Shown: piece after piece, positions 26,729-36,007 of the stretch
Layout of the letters: each line of letters starts with the position of its first letter
Numbering within the stretch: the first letter of the stretch is position 1
NCBI RefSeq assembly: GCF_025140835.1
Contig: NZ_CP081153.1
Span: forward strand, 1,674,001 to 1,738,000
Origin: Aliiroseovarius sp. M344
GTDB lineage: Bacteria; Pseudomonadota; Alphaproteobacteria; Rhodobacterales; Rhodobacteraceae
DNA length: 64,000 nt
Direction of reading: 5' to 3'
Program-made: the position numbers and the translations under genes
The notes under the pieces: generated by a model
Databases searched by the model: none
Told to the model about the DNA's origin: nothing
What the model saw: only the letters and a program-made list of their open reading frames with translations

Positions 26729-27540
26729 TTCGGTGCACCGCGCACATCCAGAAACAAGTCATGTTCGCGCACCAATTGCTGAACCTGATCTTGGTCCAAG
26801 ATTATCACACCGCCCGCAGGAATGACGATACCGCCCAACCCTGCCTTCGCGACAGCCTCGACGGTTGAGGGGCCGATGGTCGGAATGTCCATCCGTTCGT
26901 CCTGCCGGGGTTTGGGGCGTTTCACGAAAACCCCGCGCGCACCCTGTTTCAGGTGCTCGGGCGTGTCTGCCACGAACCGAAGCAGCGCATCGGTGCCCTG
27001 AATGGTTTCGATCCCAAGGCATTGCCCGCCCGCGACAACCGCGCCCTGCGCCAGGTCTTCGGCGACCAGCGTGTCCAGAATGGACCAAGCCCGGTTGGCA
27101 TCCGTTTTGTCCTGTGTGCTTGGTGTGCGCCCAATGGTGGTTGCCTCAAGGCTCAGCCCCTGCGCCACATCTGTCGCGGCAACGACCTCAAACCCCTGTT
27201 CTTCGAACACTTCGGCCACCAGCCGCAGCAACGCGTCGTCGCCCTTGCCAAGCACGGCTTTGACCCGCGGGAACAAGCCCAACGTGACACGATCCATACG
27301 CAGAGGGTTCAACTTTGGTCGGTCAACTTTACCAGCAAAGACCACGCGCCCGATCCCTGCCCTGCGCATTGCCTTGAACAAAACGCCCAACTTTTCATAG
27401 CTGGCCTCGACGAGGTCATGATCATCTGGGGCGTCAACCTCGACCCCCTTGATGGTAACGAAAAGCGCGTCCGGATTGCTGGCCGCGATCCGATGCGGCA
27501 AGTCCCCGGTTCCGGCAATAATGGCAAGGCGATCTGTCAT
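26725..27540 (-). CDS. lpxI: UDP-2,3-diacylglucosamine diphosphatase LpxI (DUF1009)
   Basis: A 271-residue protein of the LpxI family, which replaces LpxH in most alphaproteobacteria and hydrolyses UDP-2,3-diacylglucosamine to lipid X. Family stretches include LAIIAGTGDLPHRIA at the N-terminus, RVVFAGKVDRPKL, GDDALLRLVAEVFEEQGFEV and the C-terminal PTIGPSTVEAVAKAGLGGIVIPAGG. It is placed between lpxA and lpxB and overlaps lpxB by four bases, in pathway order. Confidence 0.93.
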   Translation of the reverse strand: MTDRLAIIAGTGDLPHRIAASNPDALFVTIKGVEVDAPDDHDLVEASYEKLGVLFKAMRRAGIGRVVFAGKVDRPKLNPLRMDRVTLGLFPRVKAVLGKGDDALLRLVAEVFEEQGFEVVAATDVAQGLSLEATTIGRTPSTQDKTDANRAWSILDTLVAEDLAQGAVVAGGQCLGIETIQGTDALLRFVADTPEHLKQGARGVFVKRPKPRQDERMDIPTIGPSTVEAVAKAGLGGIVIPAGGVIILDQDQVQQLVREHDLFLDVRGAPK

Positions 27541-27550
27541 TGCGGCTCGC

Positions 27551-28360
27551 TTATTTGGGGGTCAAAAATCCGCGGTCACTGTCGCCGGTCACGAAAGCCA
27601 CAAGTTCGCGGACATATTCACTGTCGGCCCCATCCCCCAAACCGATGGCGCGATCACGAAACGATCCTTCGCCAGTTTTCAGGGTCTGAAACGCTGCCCG
27701 CAATGCCGAAATATCAGCCCGCGCAACACCGCGTCGTTTCAGGCCAACAAGGTTGAGGCCATCCAGCTCTCCGCGCGGGCCTTGCACCAGACCATGCGGC
27801 ACAACATCTGCGGTTACCATTGATAATGCGCCGATGATGGCACCGCGCCCGATACGGATCCACTGATGCAGCCCCGACAAACCGCCGACGATCACATCGT
27901 CTTCGATGACCACATGCCCGGCCACGGCGACATTATTGACGAGGATTACGTTATTCCCGATCTGGGCGTCGTGGGCGACATGGCAGCCGGCCATGAAAAG
28001 CCCGTCATCACCGATGCGGGTGACATAACCTCCGCCCGCCGTGCCGGTGTTCATCGTGACATGTTCGCGAATACGGTTCCGTTTGCCGATCACCAGTTTG
28101 GTATCTTCGCCGGCAAATTTCAGGTCTTGCGGAATCTCGCCAATCACCGAAAACGGGAATATCACCGTTTGGTCGCCAATCTCGGTATCACCCGTGATGA
28201 CGACATGCGATTTTACTTCGACCCCGGCACCCAGCCTGACCTGCGCACCAATAGTGCAAAACGGTCCAACCCGGCAATCCGGACCGATTAAAGCTCCGGC
28301 TTCAACGATTGCGCTGGAATGGACCTGAGCCGTGGGATCTACACCCGCATGGGCAGCCAT
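27551..28360 (-). CDS. lpxA: UDP-N-acetylglucosamine acyltransferase LpxA
   Basis: A 269-residue enzyme of the left-handed beta-helix class that adds a 3-hydroxyacyl chain to UDP-GlcNAc, the first step of lipid A synthesis. Hexapeptide repeats run from about residue 5 to 190 (SAIVEAGALIG, GAQVRLGAGVEVKSHVVI). The catalytic His lies in MAGCHVAHDAQIGNNVILVNNVA, and the C-terminal helical part follows GLNLVGLKRRGV. It starts three bases after the fabZ stop. Confidence 0.96.
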   Translation of the reverse strand: MAAHAGVDPTAQVHSSAIVEAGALIGPDCRVGPFCTIGAQVRLGAGVEVKSHVVITGDTEIGDQTVIFPFSVIGEIPQDLKFAGEDTKLVIGKRNRIREHVTMNTGTAGGGYVTRIGDDGLFMAGCHVAHDAQIGNNVILVNNVAVAGHVVIEDDVIVGGLSGLHQWIRIGRGAIIGALSMVTADVVPHGLVQGPRGELDGLNLVGLKRRGVARADISALRAAFQTLKTGEGSFRDRAIGLGDGADSEYVRELVAFVTGDSDRGFLTPK

Positions 28361-28363
28361 CGG

Positions 28364-28828
28364 TCAGCCTTTCCCGCCGGTCACGTCGATCATCGCCATG
28401 AACGTCGCCTCGCAAGCCAGTTCATCGCCGACCATGGCACGGCCGTCAAACTTCCACACCTTCGCGCCTCCGCGAATGGTGGTGACATGCAATTCAAGCA
28501 CATCGCCCGGAACGACTTTGCGACGGAACTTGGCACTGTCGATGCCCATGAAATACACCACAGCGCCCGACCCAACGAGGCCAAGCGACAGGGACACCAT
28601 CACCGCCGAGGTCTGCGCCATCGCTTCAATGATTGTCACGCCCGGCATGATCGGCAGGCCAGGAAAGTGGCCCTGAAAATGCGGTTCGTTCATGGTCACC
28701 ATCTTGATGCCCTTGGCAAACTCGTTGGCGCGAATATCTTCAACCCTGTCCACCAGCAGGAACGGATAACGGTGGGGAATACATTGTTGGATCAGTTGGA
28801 TATCTGCGGTGCCGGGCACATCTGACAT
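28364..28828 (-). CDS. fabZ: 3-hydroxyacyl-ACP dehydratase FabZ
   Basis: A 154-residue hotdog-fold dehydratase of fatty-acid elongation. Active-site His is in [19 protein letters not shown] and the paired Glu in the same segment; [16 protein letters not shown] is the N-terminal signature. It competes with LpxA for 3-hydroxyacyl-ACP, which explains the common fabZ-lpxA pairing. It lies 85 bp after the OmpH-family gene; the usual lpxD between them is absent. Confidence 0.96.
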   Translation of the reverse strand: MSDVPGTADIQLIQQCIPHRYPFLLVDRVEDIRANEFAKGIKMVTMNEPHFQGHFPGLPIMPGVTIIEAMAQTSAVMVSLSLGLVGSGAVVYFMGIDSAKFRRKVVPGDVLELHVTTIRGGAKVWKFDGRAMVGDELACEATFMAMIDVTGGKG

Positions 28829-28913
28829 ATGTTTACGTCCTTTATAGTCCTACGCCCTCTTTGGAGCTTTCCTGTAACTGACTATCAGTCTGGTTCGGAC
28901 GAAACAATTGCTA

Positions 28914-29621
28914 TCAGTTATCAGGCAATGCGCTGCCCGGCGCCGGATCGCCCAGCGGCAAAGCTGGCGTTTCAGGGGCGGGTTCCGGGGCTGTCGACGC
29001 GTCTCCCTCAGGGGTTGAAGGCGTGCTATCGGGCAGGTTACGCCCATCGCCCAACACTTCGTCAATGCGTTCAACAGCCAACTTGGTAATATCGATGTTC
29101 TGGGTGGTCAACAGAATGGCGCGGCGATCCAGAATCACAACGGCGCCCAATTCGCGCACCAGTTGTCCAAGAATTGGGCCGATCCGTTCAAAAAACGCAG
29201 CCTGTTCACGTTCCAGCGTGCGCACGAACTCCTGTTCGCGCGCTGTGCCTTCCGATCGTAAGGCTTGCACTTTTGCATCGAAAGCTTTTGCGACTTCGCG
29301 AAAAGCTTCCGGCGTCATACTCTCGCGCCGCTCTGTCAGCTCACGCTCTTCCTTGACCAGCGCCTCCTCTACTTTGCGGGTTTCGCTGGCGAGCCGAACA
29401 CGCTCCGTTTCGACGGTTTCCACGACACGACGACCATATTGAGTGTCCGAAAAAAGGCTTTGACGGTCGATGGTGACGATTTGTGAGACCGCGCCACCCA
29501 ACTGTTGCGCCGTGGCAGGCACGGCAAAGGACACAAGTGCCAAATAAGCCGCAAGACCGACAGGATGCAGCATCCGAACAGCACGATGCCACAACCCTCG
29601 AATTGAGAATTGCAGCATCAT
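28914..29621 (-). CDS. OmpH/Skp-family periplasmic chaperone with Pro-rich tail
   Basis: A 235-residue precursor. The N-terminal signal peptide has a long n-region and an h-region GLAAYLALVSFAVPATA before QQ. The mature core is OmpH/Skp-like: IVTIDRQSLFSDTQYGRR, then a charged alpha-helical stretch (VEEALVKEERELTERR), ending in the strand AVVILDRRAILLTTQNIDIT. A 45-residue Pro/Ala-rich tail (about residues 190-235) exceeds the usual Skp length. Skp holds unfolded outer-membrane proteins for BamA, encoded directly upstream. The start is uncertain: ATG at 29621 or 29618 without a clear ribosome-binding site, 13 bases after the bamA stop. Confidence 0.85.
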   Translation of the reverse strand: MMLQFSIRGLWHRAVRMLHPVGLAAYLALVSFAVPATAQQLGGAVSQIVTIDRQSLFSDTQYGRRVVETVETERVRLASETRKVEEALVKEERELTERRESMTPEAFREVAKAFDAKVQALRSEGTAREQEFVRTLEREQAAFFERIGPILGQLVRELGAVVILDRRAILLTTQNIDITKLAVERIDEVLGDGRNLPDSTPSTPEGDASTAPEPAPETPALPLGDPAPGSALPDN

Positions 29622-29634
29622 TGCTGTTGAGCGA

Positions 29635-31989
29635 TCAGAATTGAGCCGAGATTGTGAACTCGAAGTTGTTTTCTTTGTCATAATCTTCCTTGGCCAACAC
29701 ATGCGAGAAGTTAAAACGCAGCGGGCCGATTGGTGTCGCCCAGAAGATCGAAGCGCCGACAGCCGACCGCAAATGGGCACTGTCGTCAATAGCGCCGCCC
29801 AACGTGTTGTCCAGCCCCCACAGGGTACCTGCGTCCAGGAACAGACCACCGGTAATGCCATACTCTTCTGGCAAGCCAATCGGGAACTGAGCCTCAAGCC
29901 GCGCCGCCGCAAACCTGTTGCCGCCGAGCGTGTCTTGGTTGATCGCCGTCAGATCACGTGGGCCGATACCATTGGTGGCAAAACCACGCAATTTGGATGG
30001 GCCAAGACGGAAGCGGTCCGTGACACGCGAGGTGCCACCGTCCAGACCTTGGATTATCCCACCCTCGACCGTGGCGGTCAAAGTCACCTGATCATTCCAG
30101 ACCTTGGTCTGCGCCTGTGCCAATGCACTGGCCCGGGCATATTGATAGTCAGCGCCAATGCCGCCGATGTCACCGTCAAACTGCAACAGGAAACCCCGGT
30201 TCGGGTCCAAACCGGTGCGCCGTGTATCATAGCTCAGCGTAAACCCAGCACCCCCACCGATTTGACGGCCACGTGCACTTTCATCTTTCAGAACCTGCGA
30301 GCTTCCGGCGTCTACACCGGTGATTTCACCCCCATCGCCAAAGACACGCAGGCCAAGCCGCGAATATTCGCTGATCGGGAACGAAATTGACGGCCGCAAA
30401 GCGATCGAACGCGTGTTGTAGAAAGACGAGGCAAACGAAGTTTCCTGATAGTAAGCTTCTAGACCCAGCTCCAGATCGCGATCCAGAAAGTTAGGTTCTG
30501 CAAATTTGAATGAGAAGCTCGAAGAATCTTCACCGCTTTGATAGCTGAGGCTGATGAACTGGCCGCGCCCCAAGAAATTGCGTTCTTTGAACGCAACGTT
30601 CAGGCCAAACCCGTTCTCAAGGCTGTAAACACCCCCAAAGCTCAGTGAACCTGTCGGGGCCTCTTCGACATCAACATCGATGATAACCTGATCTGGTGCC
30701 GAGCCTTCGCGGGCCTCAATATTCGAATTGGAGAAATAGCCGAGCGCCCGAACACGTTCCGCCGCCTCGCGAATTTCACGCGGGTTGAAAGGATCGCCTT
30801 CCACCACGCGGAATTGGTTGCGAACTACCCGGTCAAGCGTCGTGGCGTTGCCTTCAATGTCGATACGCTCAACAATAATACGAGGGCCGCGCACCAGAAC
30901 TAGGTCGATATCAAGGGTTCGCGCGCGATCATTGCGCGTCACGCGTGGTTCGACCCGGACAAAATCCTGACCGTTGCGAATGGCCAACCGCTCCATGCGG
31001 GCAATCGCGTTTTCCATAAGAGCCGGGCTGTAAACCACGCCAGAGCGCAACTTGTGCACAGCTTGGTATTCATTGGCATCTACACCGTTCACCTCGGATG
31101 ATGTGGTGATGTTGCCAAACCGGAATTGCTGCCCTTCCTGCACCTTGAACGTGATGAAGAAGGCATCGCGTTCGCGCGAAAACTCGCTGGTGACGCCCGT
31201 GGTTTTAAAATCCACATAACCGCGGGACTGATAGAAATCCTGCAATACTTGCTTGTCGAACTCGATCCGTTCGGGCGCATATGTGTCGGCGCGGATCAGG
31301 GCCCGCAGAATACCGGCCTGCTTTGTCTCAAGAACGCGCCGCAAACGGCTATCCGAGAACATGCGGTTGCCGACGAATGACAGGCGTTCAACTTCAACAT
31401 TTTTTCCTTCGACGACCTCAAAGACAAGATCGACACGATTGTTGGAGCGGCGAATGATTTTTGGAGTGACCTGCGCGGCCAACCGGCCTTGCGCCTGATA
31501 CAGCTCGGTGATCGTCTGAACATCCTGCTCTGCGCGGGCGGGGTTGTAGACTTGGCGCGGCTGAGATTTCAGAAGCGGTGTAAAGACGTCGTCTTTGACT
31601 TTCCGGTTGCCTTCCACGGACACCACATTGATCGTCGGGTATTCGCGGACCTTGACCACCAAGGTGTTGCCGCGCGGTAAAATCTGCACGTCTTCAAAAA
31701 GCCCAGAGCCGACAAGACGTTGATACCCGTCATTCAGTGCAGCGGCCGAGACCACCTCGCCTTGGGCGATTCCCAAATAGGACAAGATGGTTGCCGCTTC
31801 GATCCGTTGCGTGCCTTCAATTTCGATCCTTTGGAACGAGTAAGCCTGCGCAACTGCAACTTGCGGTGCAGAGACCGTAACCCCAGAAATTACTAGAAAA
31901 ATTGCCAGTCCGCCGCCAGTCAAAAGACCCTTTGCGCCACGTGCTGCTGTCATGAAATGGTTGCTGCTCAACCCCTTATCAAATGTCAT
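29635..31989 (-). CDS. bamA: outer membrane protein assembly factor BamA
   Basis: A 784-residue precursor. After a signal region ending near VAVAQAYSF come five POTRA repeats (about residues 60-450; typical elements FQRIEIEGTQRI, INVVSVEGNRKV, VERLSFVGNRMF). The C-terminal barrel carries the conserved LRGF lid motif as KLRGFATNGIGPRD and ends with the family's FTISAQF, with the terminal aromatic residue. It inserts beta-barrel proteins into the outer membrane. The start at 31989 is chosen because the longer frame has no ribosome-binding site; ATG 31953 is possible. It is followed by ompH and preceded by rseP plus a small membrane protein gene. Confidence 0.95.
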   Translation of the reverse strand: MTFDKGLSSNHFMTAARGAKGLLTGGGLAIFLVISGVTVSAPQVAVAQAYSFQRIEIEGTQRIEAATILSYLGIAQGEVVSAAALNDGYQRLVGSGLFEDVQILPRGNTLVVKVREYPTINVVSVEGNRKVKDDVFTPLLKSQPRQVYNPARAEQDVQTITELYQAQGRLAAQVTPKIIRRSNNRVDLVFEVVEGKNVEVERLSFVGNRMFSDSRLRRVLETKQAGILRALIRADTYAPERIEFDKQVLQDFYQSRGYVDFKTTGVTSEFSRERDAFFITFKVQEGQQFRFGNITTSSEVNGVDANEYQAVHKLRSGVVYSPALMENAIARMERLAIRNGQDFVRVEPRVTRNDRARTLDIDLVLVRGPRIIVERIDIEGNATTLDRVVRNQFRVVEGDPFNPREIREAAERVRALGYFSNSNIEAREGSAPDQVIIDVDVEEAPTGSLSFGGVYSLENGFGLNVAFKERNFLGRGQFISLSYQSGEDSSSFSFKFAEPNFLDRDLELGLEAYYQETSFASSFYNTRSIALRPSISFPISEYSRLGLRVFGDGGEITGVDAGSSQVLKDESARGRQIGGGAGFTLSYDTRRTGLDPNRGFLLQFDGDIGGIGADYQYARASALAQAQTKVWNDQVTLTATVEGGIIQGLDGGTSRVTDRFRLGPSKLRGFATNGIGPRDLTAINQDTLGGNRFAAARLEAQFPIGLPEEYGITGGLFLDAGTLWGLDNTLGGAIDDSAHLRSAVGASIFWATPIGPLRFNFSHVLAKEDYDKENNFEFTISAQF

Positions 31990-32174
31990 CGTATGTTCTT
32001 TCCCCAGACATCCCAGTGCCAATGTGGATAAGGGGTTGGGACGGTCTTGTCAAAGCGCGAAACCAGACTTTCGAAGGGGGGCGAAGGGCTGCCAATTCTC
32101 CGAGCATCGTTGTTGGCTTGTTGATTGGGTGTTTCACCGCCGCGCCTGATCGTTGGATGCGCCGCCAAGTCACG

Positions 32175-32206
32175 AAAAACCCGCGCACAGCGGGGCTGTC
32201 GCGGGG
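32175..32206 (-). terminator. rho-independent terminator after the small membrane protein gene
   Basis: On the minus strand CCCGC-G-ACAG pairs with CTGT-GC-GCGGG around CCCCG and is followed by TTTTT. A smaller stem, GACCC/GGGTC with a TTCG loop at 32218-32231 and followed by TTTTT after five bases, lies just before it. Together they probably separate the rseP transcript from bamA. Confidence 0.65.
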
Positions 32207-32256
32207 TAAAAACGTCTGACCCCGAAGGGTCTGCACGCGCTTGCGTTTGCGTTTGC

Positions 32257-32385
32257 TTACATCACCGAGTGCAGTGCGGCGCTCAAACCAAGCGCGGCCA
32301 AAATTGCGCCAGCATACAAAAACCGATCCCAGCTCAGATCCACCAGAACTGCCAGCCCATGTGTTTCGCGGTCCATCCGGTCCAT
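32257..32385 (-). CDS. small single-pass membrane protein, 42 residues
   Basis: A short gene in the gap between rseP and bamA. It encodes MDRMDRETHGLAVLVDLSWD followed by one hydrophobic segment (FLYAGAILAALGLSAALHSV) and stops with TAA. GGAG stands eight bases before the ATG at 32385; another ATG at 32391 would add two residues. It lies between rseP and bamA on the same strand and ends at a strong terminator, so it looks like the last gene of the dxr-rseP unit. The pattern of a charged N-terminus and single helix is typical of real small membrane proteins, but I cannot name a family. Confidence 0.6.
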   Translation of the reverse strand: MDRMDRETHGLAVLVDLSWDRFLYAGAILAALGLSAALHSVM

Positions 32386-32503
32386 TTGCATGTCTCCAAC
32401 AACGAGTCACTTCGTGTGACGTGCGAAAAAGTTATTGGACGATTGCGGCGCGACCGTTTCCAAAATAAGGCAAAATTGTGGCGCATCCGCCTGGCCCTGA
32501 ACC

Positions 32504-33844
32504 TTATGGACAGAACAGATCGTTTGTCAGGCCGAACACCATCAGTGCCACGACCAGCGACAACCCAATCGCCAGCAGCACGTTAAGCACTTTTTCCGAT
32601 GGTGGTTTCCCCGTCACCGCTTCATAGGCGAAAAACACCAGGTGCCCGCCGTCCAGAACAGGTATGGGAAACAGGTTGATCAGACCAATGGCGGTCGAAA
32701 GCATCGCGATAAAGCTGATAAAGCTGGTCGCCCCAAGCGATGCTGCCTGCCCAGACACCTGGGCGATGCCCAACGGGCCCGACAGATTACAGCTTGAGAT
32801 CGCACCGGTTATCATGTGCCAAAGCCCCGACAGGCTGGAGTTGATGATATACATCACCCGCTCGCCACCCGAACCAATGCTTTCCCAAAGCCCCGGCGTG
32901 CGTGTTGCCGGCTCAAATACCATCCCCGAGGTGATACCGATCAGCCACCGTGTCTCGAACCCACCATCAGCGCTGGGAAGGTCCTGCCGGCGCGGGGTCA
33001 AGGTCACCTCCATCGGGGTGCCATCGCGCAGGATGCCAAGCGTCATCGCCGCACCGTCACCGTTCAACACCACTTCGCGCAGCGTATTGAAGGTCGGGAC
33101 CGGCGTGCCGTCAACCGTGGCGATAAAGTCCCCCACCTTAAGTCCCGCATCAATCGCGGCGGATTTCGGGGTAACCGACCCAACAAGGGCGGGAAACGGA
33201 TGGGTCGCTGTCACGTCGACAACCTGCCCGTCGCGGCGCACCTGATAGCCAACCTGCGCAGTATCGGGCAGTTTCTCGACTATAGTATAAAACTCGGCCA
33301 GCGCTGGCATGTCATATCCGGCAATCGACAGGATCTCGTCGCCCTCGCGCAGCCCCTCCTCCATCCCCGGCACATTCAGGGGTTTGGCGACAGACAAGGG
33401 GTCACGTGCGATACCCGTTGCCAATGCCAGCCCGGCAAATATCAATACAGACAGCACAAAATTGAATATTGGTCCGGCTGCTACTGTCGCGGTCCGCGCC
33501 CATAGCGGTGCGCCATGCATGGTATGACGGCGTTCTTCGGCGCTCATCACGGCCATCGCGTCCTCATCCGCGCTGCCTGACGCAACATTGGCGTCTCCAT
33601 GGAATTTGACATAACCGCCAACCGGAAACGCCGCGATCTGCCAACTGGTGCCATGCCTGTCTTTGCGGGCGAACAGCACCGGTCCCATCCCGATTGAGAA
33701 CACATCCGCTTTGATCCCGGACCACCGCCCCACGATGTAATGACCATATTCATGCACCGCGACAATCACGGTCAGGGCCGCCAGAAATGCCAGTATCGTA
33801 AAGGCGAGGTTGCCAAAATCGGGAAGCAGCCCGGTTAGTTCCAT
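32504..33844 (-). CDS. rseP: RIP metalloprotease RseP
   Basis: A 446-residue inner-membrane site-2 protease. The zinc motif HEYGH is at residues 31-35 in the first membrane helix, the C-terminal LDGGH (FPIPVLDGGHLVFF) supplies the third ligand, and two PDZ-like domains (about 110-290, with VGDFIATVDGTPV) lie between. It cleaves anti-sigma factors and leftover signal peptides within the membrane. It is between dxr and the small membrane protein gene in the conserved envelope cluster. Confidence 0.96.
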   Translation of the reverse strand: MELTGLLPDFGNLAFTILAFLAALTVIVAVHEYGHYIVGRWSGIKADVFSIGMGPVLFARKDRHGTSWQIAAFPVGGYVKFHGDANVASGSADEDAMAVMSAEERRHTMHGAPLWARTATVAAGPIFNFVLSVLIFAGLALATGIARDPLSVAKPLNVPGMEEGLREGDEILSIAGYDMPALAEFYTIVEKLPDTAQVGYQVRRDGQVVDVTATHPFPALVGSVTPKSAAIDAGLKVGDFIATVDGTPVPTFNTLREVVLNGDGAAMTLGILRDGTPMEVTLTPRRQDLPSADGGFETRWLIGITSGMVFEPATRTPGLWESIGSGGERVMYIINSSLSGLWHMITGAISSCNLSGPLGIAQVSGQAASLGATSFISFIAMLSTAIGLINLFPIPVLDGGHLVFFAYEAVTGKPPSEKVLNVLLAIGLSLVVALMVFGLTNDLFCP

Positions 33845-33880
33845 GGGGTGTCTCTCCTGCTCGTTTTTTCTTATGCCCGC

Positions 33881-35065
33881 TCAGGGGCGGGTGTTGATGA
33901 CGTCTTGCGCGGTGATGCGTCCCATTTGGTCGGCCGCGCACACATTATCAAGGGTCATTGCGCCATGCGCCAAGGACACATCCGCGTCAAGTCGCGTCAG
34001 CACCTCTTCCACGATGGCGGCCATATCCATAAAGCCAAGCTGACCGGCGATGAACGCATCCAGTGCGGCTTCTTTTGCGGCATTGAAAATAGCGCCCGAA
34101 AGTCCGCCCGCCGCCATCACGTCGCGCGCGAGACGCAGGGCGGGATACCGCACCTCGTCCGGCGCACGAAATTCAAGCGTTGCAATCTTGGCCAGATCCA
34201 ACCGGTCAACGGGCAACGAACGGCGCTCGGGCCAGTTAAGCGCATAGCCAATGGCGTGACGCATATCGGGCGCGCCCAAATGTGCCATCAGCGCGCCATC
34301 GTTGAACCCCACCAATGCGTGCACCAGACTTTGTGGGTGCACGACCACTTCAATCTGATCTGGTTTTAGTTCGAAAAACTCTTTTGTTTCGATGACTTCG
34401 AGCGCCTTGTTAAACATAGAGGCGCTGTCGATCGTAATCCGTTGCCCCATATCCCAATTGGGATGTGCGCTGGCCTCGGCCAATGTTGCGCCCGCGAGCG
34501 CTTCAAGCGGCCAATCGCGAAACGCACCGCCCGACGCGGTAATGATCACCCGTTCAACCGTCGCAAGGTCTTCGCCCACAAGCCCTTGAAAAACGGCCGA
34601 ATGCTCGCTGTCTACGGGCAGGATACGTGCATGATGCGCCTGCGCAGTGGCCATAATCAACGGACCCGCGGTCACAAGGCTTTCTTTGTTGGCCAATGCC
34701 AGCGTGGCGCGGGCCTCCAACGCGCGCAGTCCGGGCAACAGCCCCGCCGCCCCGACAATCGCGGACATGACCCAATCGGCTGGACGGGTGGCGGCTTCTT
34801 CAATTGCAGAGGCTCCACCGGCCGCCGCAATGCCCGTTCCCGCCAGCGCGTCGCGCAAGGCAGGCAGGTTTTCTTCATGGGCCGTGACCGCAACATCCGC
34901 CTTCAGACGGATCGCAACTTGTGCCAACCGGGCCACGTTATGCCCGCCAGTCAGCGCGACAACATCATATGCGTCCGGGTCACGGGCAATCAAATCGATG
35001 GTCGATTGCCCGATCGACCCCGTCGCCCCAAAAATCGAGACCCGTCGCTGCGATGAAACTGCCAT
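33881..35065 (-). CDS. dxr: 1-deoxy-D-xylulose 5-phosphate reductoisomerase
   Basis: A 394-residue NADPH- and metal-dependent enzyme producing 2-C-methyl-D-erythritol 4-phosphate, the first committed step of isoprenoid synthesis. It has the nucleotide-binding motif IFGATGSIGQST, ALANKESLVTAG, and the metal-site motif LPVDSEHSAVFQ with the substrate-binding SASGGAFRDW-like TASGGAFRDWP. ATG 35065 has AGGA eight bases upstream. It follows cdsA by 13 bases and precedes rseP. Confidence 0.97.
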   Translation of the reverse strand: MAVSSQRRVSIFGATGSIGQSTIDLIARDPDAYDVVALTGGHNVARLAQVAIRLKADVAVTAHEENLPALRDALAGTGIAAAGGASAIEEAATRPADWVMSAIVGAAGLLPGLRALEARATLALANKESLVTAGPLIMATAQAHHARILPVDSEHSAVFQGLVGEDLATVERVIITASGGAFRDWPLEALAGATLAEASAHPNWDMGQRITIDSASMFNKALEVIETKEFFELKPDQIEVVVHPQSLVHALVGFNDGALMAHLGAPDMRHAIGYALNWPERRSLPVDRLDLAKIATLEFRAPDEVRYPALRLARDVMAAGGLSGAIFNAAKEAALDAFIAGQLGFMDMAAIVEEVLTRLDADVSLAHGAMTLDNVCAADQMGRITAQDVINTRP

Positions 35066-35078
35066 GCGTGCTGTCCTG

Positions 35079-35897
35079 TTATCCCGCCGAACCAAAAAGC
35101 GATGCCGCACCGATCAGCAACATCAACACGGCCGCGGCGCCAATCATGGCATCAAAGCGATCCAGCACACCGCCATGGCCGGGAATAAGGTTCGAGCTGT
35201 CCTTCACATTCACCGCCCGCTTGATCGCACTTTCCACAATATCGCCCATTTGCCCGGCAAATGCGATCAATGGTGCAAACAACGCCTCGGCAGGAGTGAA
35301 AACACCCTGAGCGGCAGCCAGCAAACCGATCACCAGCGCGCCGACCCAGCCCGCGATCGTTCCGGACCACGTTTTCTTTGGGCTCACACGCGGCCAAAAC
35401 TTCGGCCCGCCCACGGTGCGCCCAACAAAGTAACCCGCAACATCTGACATGATGATGATCATCAGAAACCAAATCAAAATTGGGCCCGGCCCCATCGCAA
35501 TGAAACCCAACCCCGCCAGCATGATCAAAGCGCCATACCCGAGGAACAGTACCCGGTGCTTTTTGATCAACGCGGCACCGAGGAGAGGTGGGATTAGCAG
35601 CAGCAATGCTTTTGAACTGATCAGACGGGCACCCGGATCAGCCTCATCAAAGCCAAAACCGGCAATGAAAATGACTAGTGTCGCGATCACGCCAAGGAAA
35701 ACAAAGACGCCGGGTTTGGCAGGTATCAACAGTCGTGCAAGCTCTCCGATACACAGGCCAATCACGACGGCAATCAACGCTAAAAAGATCGGATTTCCCA
35801 AAAGCACAGCGATTACCGCCACCGCCGCCATGGCAATGGCGGACAGCACACGGGGTGCAAGATCTGACCAGTTCGAAGAAGGATTACCGCTTTTCAT
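35079..35897 (-). CDS. cdsA: phosphatidate cytidylyltransferase
   Basis: A 272-residue inner-membrane enzyme making CDP-diacylglycerol from phosphatidic acid and CTP, the branch point of phospholipid synthesis. About eight membrane helices are seen. The C-terminal signature appears as FWPRVSPKKTWSGTIAG and LIPGHGGVLDRFDAM, where the Asp residues bind metal. It lies between uppS and dxr, as in most Gram-negative bacteria. Confidence 0.95.
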   Translation of the reverse strand: MKSGNPSSNWSDLAPRVLSAIAMAAVAVIAVLLGNPIFLALIAVVIGLCIGELARLLIPAKPGVFVFLGVIATLVIFIAGFGFDEADPGARLISSKALLLLIPPLLGAALIKKHRVLFLGYGALIMLAGLGFIAMGPGPILIWFLMIIIMSDVAGYFVGRTVGGPKFWPRVSPKKTWSGTIAGWVGALVIGLLAAAQGVFTPAEALFAPLIAFAGQMGDIVESAIKRAVNVKDSSNLIPGHGGVLDRFDAMIGAAAVLMLLIGAASLFGSAG

Positions 35898-36007
35898 GAA
35901 GGGTTTATGGCACTCACGCGCCCTGCCCTCAAGCAGTTGATCACGCAGGGTTGGGGCTTAAATGCGGCGTGGCGTAAATGTCGCGCCGCTGGCTGGGCGC
36001 AGGCGGC

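Noticed and set aside
32023..32031. Exact DnaA box TTATCCACA (minus strand), and a second at 39426-39434
   Set aside because: Only two isolated copies occur, about as many as chance allows in 64 kb; there is no cluster or AT-rich unwinding region, so no origin is claimed.
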